Below, piece after piece: positions 58,438-64,000 of a DNA stretch of 64,000 bases. Origin of the DNA: Erodium maritimum (taxonomy: Eukaryota; Streptophyta; Magnoliopsida; Geraniales; Geraniaceae); assembly GCA_963921825.1 (NCBI GenBank), contig OY997596.1:37191932-37255931 (forward strand). Reading direction: 5' to 3'. The notes beneath the pieces are model-generated. The model was not told the DNA's origin. It searched no databases and saw only the letters and a list, made by a program, of their open reading frames with translations. The position numbers and the translations under genes were made by a program. Position 1 is the first letter of the stretch, and each line of letters starts with the position of its first letter.

Positions 58438-58580
58438 GCTATTTCTATGGTTTCCGAGCTAGCACTGACTCAATTACAGTCTGAGTTGGGTGCATTCGTC
58501 TCTATCTTTCGGCATATCAGTGTTGCCTCAACTCAAGGCATCAACCTGTTAGAGTACAAACACACTAGACATGGGGTAAA
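58438..58580 (+). pseudogene. Sugar-porter-like pseudogene copy B, inverted N-terminal exon
   Basis: Following a TTTTGTAG acceptor, the frame reads AISMVSELA, then a LGAFVSIFRHISVAS stretch, matching 56577-56400 in inverted orientation. Similarity continues outward to about 58785 against 56200, so a block of about 350 bases was copied in inverse orientation. Confidence 0.45.
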
Positions 58581-58947
58581 TGAGCAGGGGCGGATCCAAT
58601 AAAATATTTTAGGGTATGACATAAACCATTTATAAATGTGGTAGAAAAATAAATAGAAACTACAGTCACATGCAAACTACATGCAAGGAAATCTTAAAAT
58701 GACCATAACTTTTTCATATGGACTTCGATTTAAGCCCATAATATATCAAATATAAGGTAATTGAAAACAATATGAATCTATGTTAGTAAAAAATTATACA
58801 ACGGTTCTTTAATTAGAATTTTAAAAGAACAACATAAATAAAAAGTACTTTTTATCACATAAATGATAAAAACAACAATATATTATTATGTACACGACCA
58901 TAAGTTAAAGAAACCTTAGCACATCAAGTTCTAAACTACAACCTATC

Positions 58948-59300
58948 CTACATATCTACATCTAAACAACATATCGCTAGAACCAATGTTTGGCTCAAAC
59001 ATTCATCCATATCTTCTCCCTGCACAATGTGTGTCTCCGGAACAAACACAAGGACAAACAAAGCTGTAACTACCGTAACTACTATGAGCATAAGAAAGAT
59101 CCCTTCTTGTGTCAGGCACGCGATCGAGGGCACGAGCATATCAGCCATGAAGCAATCCAGACATAAAATCCACGTGCTTCCCAACAAAGTAGTATCGTTG
59201 TTCTGAAGCCAACCATTCGGTCCAAAGAGACCACCATGCCCTACGACGTAAAGGATTCCACACAAGAAAACAAGAACTCTATTTCTAACAATTTTAAGTT
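58948..59300 (-). pseudogene. Sugar-porter-like pseudogene copy B, C-terminal exon
   Basis: It is the direct counterpart of 55427-55768, sharing GHGGL, PNGWLQ and a final LVFVPETHIVQGEDMDE, whose PET start is closer to the sugar-porter PETKG signature. Flanking similarity extends back to about 58785. Copy B therefore has its two ends in opposite orientations and cannot be a working gene. Confidence 0.45.
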
Positions 59301-59305
59301 TCAGA

Positions 59306-59494
59306 TAAGGGTAAATTACGTTGACATACCCCAAACTATACACATTTAACAATTTACTACCCCAAAGTTAAGTCATAACAATTACTACCCCGAACTAACG
59401 GTTTGTAACAACGATGGTCACTCAGCTCAAAATCCGTCACGGTGGGTTTTGGAATGACCAAAATACCCATACTTCAAATAGAACAAAATGAAGT
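59306..59494. mobile_element. MITE-like end, related to the GGGTAAATT family, truncated
   Basis: It starts GGGTAAATTACG and has repeated TACCCC motifs like many plant Mutator-type MITEs. Its right end is not visible because a Gypsy LTR begins at 59500. Only one terminus can be checked. Confidence 0.45.
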
Positions 59495-59499
59495 CTTTG

Positions 59500-62020
59500 T
59501 GTAAGAACCACTCCCGGTCAACGCTAGTCAAACCGGCGAAAAACAGAAAAATTTAAAATTTTGGGACAGACAATTAAATAAACCTAAATTTGACCCCGAG
59601 GGTCATACCGGACTTAAGTTGACCCCGGTATAGACCAAAGTGAGTTCTGGGGGACTCAGGGCAACTTTCTGACCAATTTGGGAAAGGTTGACATTTTGCT
59701 AGAAAAGTCAACCGAGCGACGTTTTGGTCCGTTCGAGGTCCGTTTTGGATCCAAAAAGCATAGGCGTCATTACAGCGGTCTTAGTTGAGCCGTTTTCTTG
59801 TAGCCCGTGAAGTTTCGTAATTTCTTGGAAAATGGGCCCGTTCGGGGCCCGAGACGGCCGAATTTCGCGAATCTGTCTGAAAAATATTTAACAGATATTT
59901 TCCAAAAAGGGTGGGACCCACTTGCCACTTGTCACACAAGTGGTGGTGTTAGGTGATTCTGAACCAAAACAAAAGCAAGACCACATAGTGTGGTCGGCCA
60001 CACTTAGAGAAAAAGAGAAAAAAAAAAAGAGAAAAGAAGAGAGAGAAAGAAGAGAGAAGGAGGAGAGAAAAAGAGAAGGAAAGCTTAGGGTTTAAGTTTT
60101 TCCCGACGATCCAACCGACGGATCGTCTCAACGATCGAATAATCAAGCTCCCGTCATCATTCCCTACGGTAAGAACCTATTCGATTTTCGTTTCGATATG
60201 TTTAAAAGTTAGGGTTTGGGTTATAACGAGTAGACTATAGATGATTTGAGGTGTGGGGTTCGTTGGAGGCGTTTTAGAGCGAAAAATGATCGGTTTCCGG
60301 TGACCGGAGGCTCGGGGGAGCTCCGTCCACCGTGGGTGCTGGCTGCCGGAGTTGGGGGTGGCTGGCCGGAGCTAGGGCTGGCCACCATGGTGGTGAACCG
60401 GCCCAAAACCGGCCCAGCCACCCACGGGTCTTAATGGCCGGATGGGGCCCACGTGCTCGGGTCTCGGGTTTTCGTGTTCGGGTGGTTTAGGACGATCCCC
60501 AAGTCGTTAATCCACACCCGGAACGATATTTGGAATTGAATTGTAAAAGTTGGAAATGACGGGTTTAGAAACTTTAAACGCGAATTAAATTGCTCGGAAG
60601 TCGGAAATTGATTTCGTCGATTGTATTGGAACCCTTGAATTATTCTAAGATAGTGGAAACGAAGACGGGAATTTTCGGAGCCCCGGAAGGGCGTTTTCCA
60701 ATCCCGGGTAGATTCGCCGAGCCGGGCGAATTGGGCCTTTCTGGGCCCATTATTGACAATGTCGAATAATTGGGAACTTTGGGAGTGATCGACATTGTCG
60801 GGGTGGCATTTGTGCGTCGAGTTTATTAAAATTCATCTTTGCCTGCAAACTTAAAAAGTGTTTTAATTGTGTTCTTGATTAGATCGTGCCACAGACCGAG
60901 GAAAGGGAAAGTTAGGCGAGTGATCGTGAGCACGCGGAGCTTGGTTGTGAACTTTTGGGAAAGCGTACGAGGTAGGGAAAAGTTAGGGATCTCGGCCCTG
61001 ATTAGGGAAAGTTAACAATAGAAATGCATGTGACACTTGGGTGTCGTGGGATAGGTAAGTTTATCGAATAATAGAAAGGCAGGCGACACCGGGTGGTGTC
61101 GTATGATGCGTGAACGTATCGAACAATAGAAAGGCATGTGACACTTAGTAGTGTCGTAGGATAAGTAAACTTATCGAACATTAGAGATACTGGAGGCATT
61201 TGGTTGTGCCCGGAGGTTGATTGAATTGTTTGTGTGTCTTGGGTGGCCATGAGTGCACGTGGGGAGTTGAACCCGTGTTTTACTATTTGTGTGTCTTGGG
61301 TGGCCATGAGTGCCCGTGGGGGGTTGAACCCGTGTTTTACTATTTGTGTTTGTGGGTGGCCATGAGTGCCCGTGGGGGGGTTGAACCCGTGTTTTACTAT
61401 ATGTGTGTCGTGGGTGGCCATGAGTGCCCGTGGGGAGTTGAACCCGTGTTTTTACTGTTTGTGTGTCGTAGGTGGCCATGTGTGCCTTTGGGGTGTTGAA
61501 CCCGTGTGTCACTATTGTGTGTGTCGTGGGCGGCCATGTGTGTCTGTGGGGTGTTAAACCTGTGTTGTCGCTTGTTGTTGAACTTTGGTTGTGATTGTGG
61601 TTGTCTGTGGTTGGGGGCCCGCCTGACAATAAAGGGGTCATATGGTCGCGCGTGGGGGGGTTGGCTAGCCTTCCGACTTAGATCGGTAAAGTTGTGCATT
61701 CTTCGGCGATGGAGGGCTGCTCCCCTTCCGACTAGCTATCGGAGAAGTATTGCGGAATATATCGCTAATAGGTCGACCGCCTGGCCCGACAGGGATCGGG
61801 GGAAGTTGCGTGGGGCAGGCTCGAGCCCAGCCGGTTAGCAACCGGCACTGAGCAGCTGGAGTGCGATCCTTTGTGATCTTGTTTGGTGTGCGATCCTTCG
61901 TGATCTTGGGTGTTGCGTGGTTATCCTTTGTGTCTTGGGTTGAGGTCGTAACCGCTATGTCGGGTCTACATTACGTGTCCGGGTGTTGAGTTGGTTGGGG
62001 AAAGTAACAGATCGTGTGTC
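59500..62020 (+). mobile_element. Gypsy LTR, same family as 3545-12816, incomplete
   Basis: It starts TGTAAGAACCACTCCCGG, like the outer solo LTR in reverse. It then follows the family order: leader, GGGGCCCACGTGCTCGGG block, CGACATTGTCGGGGT, the 60-bp array at about 61225-61560, and GTGCGATCCTTTGTGATCTT near 61860. Recognisable similarity stops near 62020, before the usual LTR end and palindrome. No 3' target duplication can be assigned. Confidence 0.75.
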
Positions 62021-62104
62021 AGTCGTGTTACTCTAGTAACAGTTCGAAGAATCGCTAAAGACGAAATGATTTTCCGACAATTTTCCAACGACCTGCAACT
62101 AGAG

Positions 62105-64000
62105 TGTAAAGACCGGTTAAATCAAAAGGGTATGTTGTTGACAAACAGAAACGTCGGGGTAAGCTTTTGAAAACAAGCCATTGTTTTCTTTGTGTTTAAA
62201 GAAGAAAATTCAAAAAAAATAGAGAAGAGGAGAGTTGGGCTGAAAGGCCCGGTCAGATACAAGCCCAAGCCTGTTCGCGCACTTTAGTTTCGGGCCCAGG
62301 CCCACGAAGAGCAACCCTAATTCGCGTCTACCCTCTCCTTCTTTGCGCACCTGCTCGCTTCCCGAGGACAGAACCCCAAATCGATCTTCGTTTTCTCTCT
62401 CTCATGTCTCGTCTCTCACCCGACTTCACCCTCTCGCTCTCATCGTCGCCGACCACAAATCACACCGTGACGACCCCAGAACCAGATCAGGGACACGGTG
62501 AAACCCATCCTGTGGTCCTTCCCTCTCGTTTTCGCTTCACGTCGCGCCTGCGTTGAAGACGGCGGCACAGCTCGTACCCCTATCGTCCCGACTCTCTCCT
62601 GCGACGACCACCGTCGGAGACCCTCCTCCCTAACGACGCCGTACCGAGCTCGGACTGAAGCGTTACTGGCCGGAAGCTTGCACGCCGGCGGAAACTTCTT
62701 CCCACGCCAGATCTGAGCCAGAAGAGTGTTAAACCGCGCGTCGATCTCCACCGTCGCCATCGTGAGCACGTCGTGGTCCTGACGTCCTCCCGGCCAATTC
62801 TGAGTGTTCCCCGACCATCTCCGACGCCGTCCACCGCCGCAGTCAGTCGGAACCCTCGCCGGAATGCCTCAGCTCAGACGAGACAAACGGGTTTGGGCAT
62901 TTGGGCTGGAACCTCGTCACCATGGGCCTGGAGATGACTCTAGGCCAAGGAAGGCCTTAGGCCCAGCTTGAAACTCGGACCGGAGCGGACCTTGGGCCAG
63001 GCTCAGGTCTGAGGCTCGGATTAGAACCAGGTTCGGACCGGGTCTGGGGCCGAGTTCGGGCCGGTTCCGGGTGAGGCCCGGGTTTTGGGCTCTGGATCTG
63101 GGTTTGGGCTTGGATCCGGGTCAACCCACTTTCCAAAGAAAAATATTTTTTCAAAATCAGATTAATTAATTCAAGCTAAGAAATTAAAGGACAAATTTGG
63201 ATAATTCAGAGGACCCTTGGACAACTACCGGGACTTATTGGACTTTTATTTGTCAAACCCAGATTGGACTTGCCCGAGAGCTTGAACTTCGCCCGAGAAG
63301 ACGAAGACCAATCCGGAACCCGTGTGAAGAACGGAGTAGGGGCAAATCGACTTTTCAGCAGAGTATTTAGAGGAAGACCACAAGGTAGGGAAACTCCTAA
63401 CTCCTCGAGTATTTCAATACTAGTATGCCTATTAGGTTAATAAAATCGGAAAGGTCCTAGACTTGCATATAGGATACGGATAACTAGAATAAATGTCTTT
63501 CATTTACTAATAAACGGACAGGTCTAGTAAGCATGCTTAGGACGTGAATCACTAGTGTAGCTCGCTTTCAATACTTGGGAATTGATTTACTGGTAGAGAG
63601 GTCGTGATGAGCCCTCAGATTAGTTGTGTGTTTAGCTTCACATGCTTGTTTGCTAGTCATTAGGATAATCAAGAGTCTAACGAAACTAGATCGAACGCAT
63701 GCTTGAATGTTTGAATGTTGAACTTGAACGCTTAAATCATTGGTCGATTGATTGAATGTTTAAATGATTGAATGACTGGTCGAGTATGACTGGTTGTGCC
63801 AAGAAGGCACGATCAGGTGATCGATTGACCGGTGGAGAGCAAGTGGTAAGTGATGGTAAGTGTAATAATGGGTATGAATCTCGTATGGTATGCAGTGATG
63901 AACGTGTGTATTTCTATGATTGGTTATGGACCCTGCGGGGCATTGTTTGGTAGATCCTGCGGGATATTGTTTGGTAGACCCTGCGGGGTATCGTTTGGCA
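62105..64000 (+). mobile_element. LTR of a second Gypsy-like type, running off the window
   Basis: It starts TGTAAAGACCGG and resembles the 5' half of the chimeric solo LTR (read in reverse from 53034): a similar opening, then a GC-rich, TC-rich leader around 62330-62460. Short tandem repeats appear at the end (GACCCTGCGGGG units, about 63926-64000). Whether it is a solo LTR or the start of an element lies outside the window. The 85 bases before it (62020-62104) match nothing else here. Confidence 0.55.
63926..64000 (+). repeat. Short tandem repeat at the window edge, about 26-bp units
   Basis: Three units resemble GACCCTGCGGGGCATTGTTT plus GGTA and continue past the window end. Position within an LTR fits the tandem arrays seen in the other LTR family. 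Confidence 0.7.

Noticed and set aside
62395-62834. Arg/Ser-rich frames near 62.4-62.8 kb
   Set aside because: They lie in the GC-rich leader of an LTR. Frames are open on both strands and show no domain.

Overview
The window is nuclear DNA of a flowering plant, probably a eudicot. It has two intron-bearing plant genes set among dense, nested transposable elements. No bacterial or organellar gene blocks, rRNA, tRNA or CRISPR arrays were seen. Two host genes can be modelled end to end with GT/AG splicing and a preserved frame: a PYG7/Ycf37-like chloroplast TPR protein (14178-17287, +, 6 exons, 333 aa) and a PARALLEL SPINDLE 1-like FHA/PIN-domain protein (18596-22743, -, 9 exons, 1022 aa). They lie tail to tail, about 1.3 kb apart, and form the only clear gene island.

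Layout. 1-3539: LINE 3' end, a foldback MITE and a probable non-coding retroposon. 3540-12821: a 9.3-kb Ty3/Gypsy LTR element with about 3-kb LTRs and TCATT target duplications. 12851-13876: a 1-kb poly(A) retroposon with a 16-bp target duplication. 13877-22850: the gene island. 23045-26426: a decayed LINE interrupted by a large foldback element. 26427-33914: three Mutator-like MITEs with 9-bp target duplications, and three copies of an RRM-encoding retroposon that seems to have an ORF1 but no ORF2. A Helitron-type 3' terminus lies at 33320. 33922-38475 is AT-rich with no recognised gene. 38529-55140 is a stack of nested LTR elements, each layer marked by its own target duplication: a Copia-type LTR remnant holds a Gypsy solo LTR, which holds both a full-length Copia element and a second, chimeric solo LTR. 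55200-59300 holds rearranged pieces of a sugar-porter-like pseudogene. 59306-64000 holds a MITE-like end cut by a Gypsy LTR, then the start of another LTR that runs off the window.

Function. PYG7-type proteins act in photosystem I assembly on the thylakoid. PS1 controls spindle orientation in male meiosis II. They are neighbours, not a pathway. The PS1 copy carries four KEN tripeptides, tandemly duplicated small exons and an MSA-like promoter site, all compatible with cell-cycle control. The most unusual system is the RRM-only retroposon family. Two long copies start within a few bases of their ATG, end in a shared 3' UTR and poly(A), and have no reverse transcriptase. Their tails resemble the tail of a local LINE, as expected if a LINE mobilises them in trans.

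All assignments come from reading the sequence. No database search or alignment program was run, so family names rest on recognised motifs.
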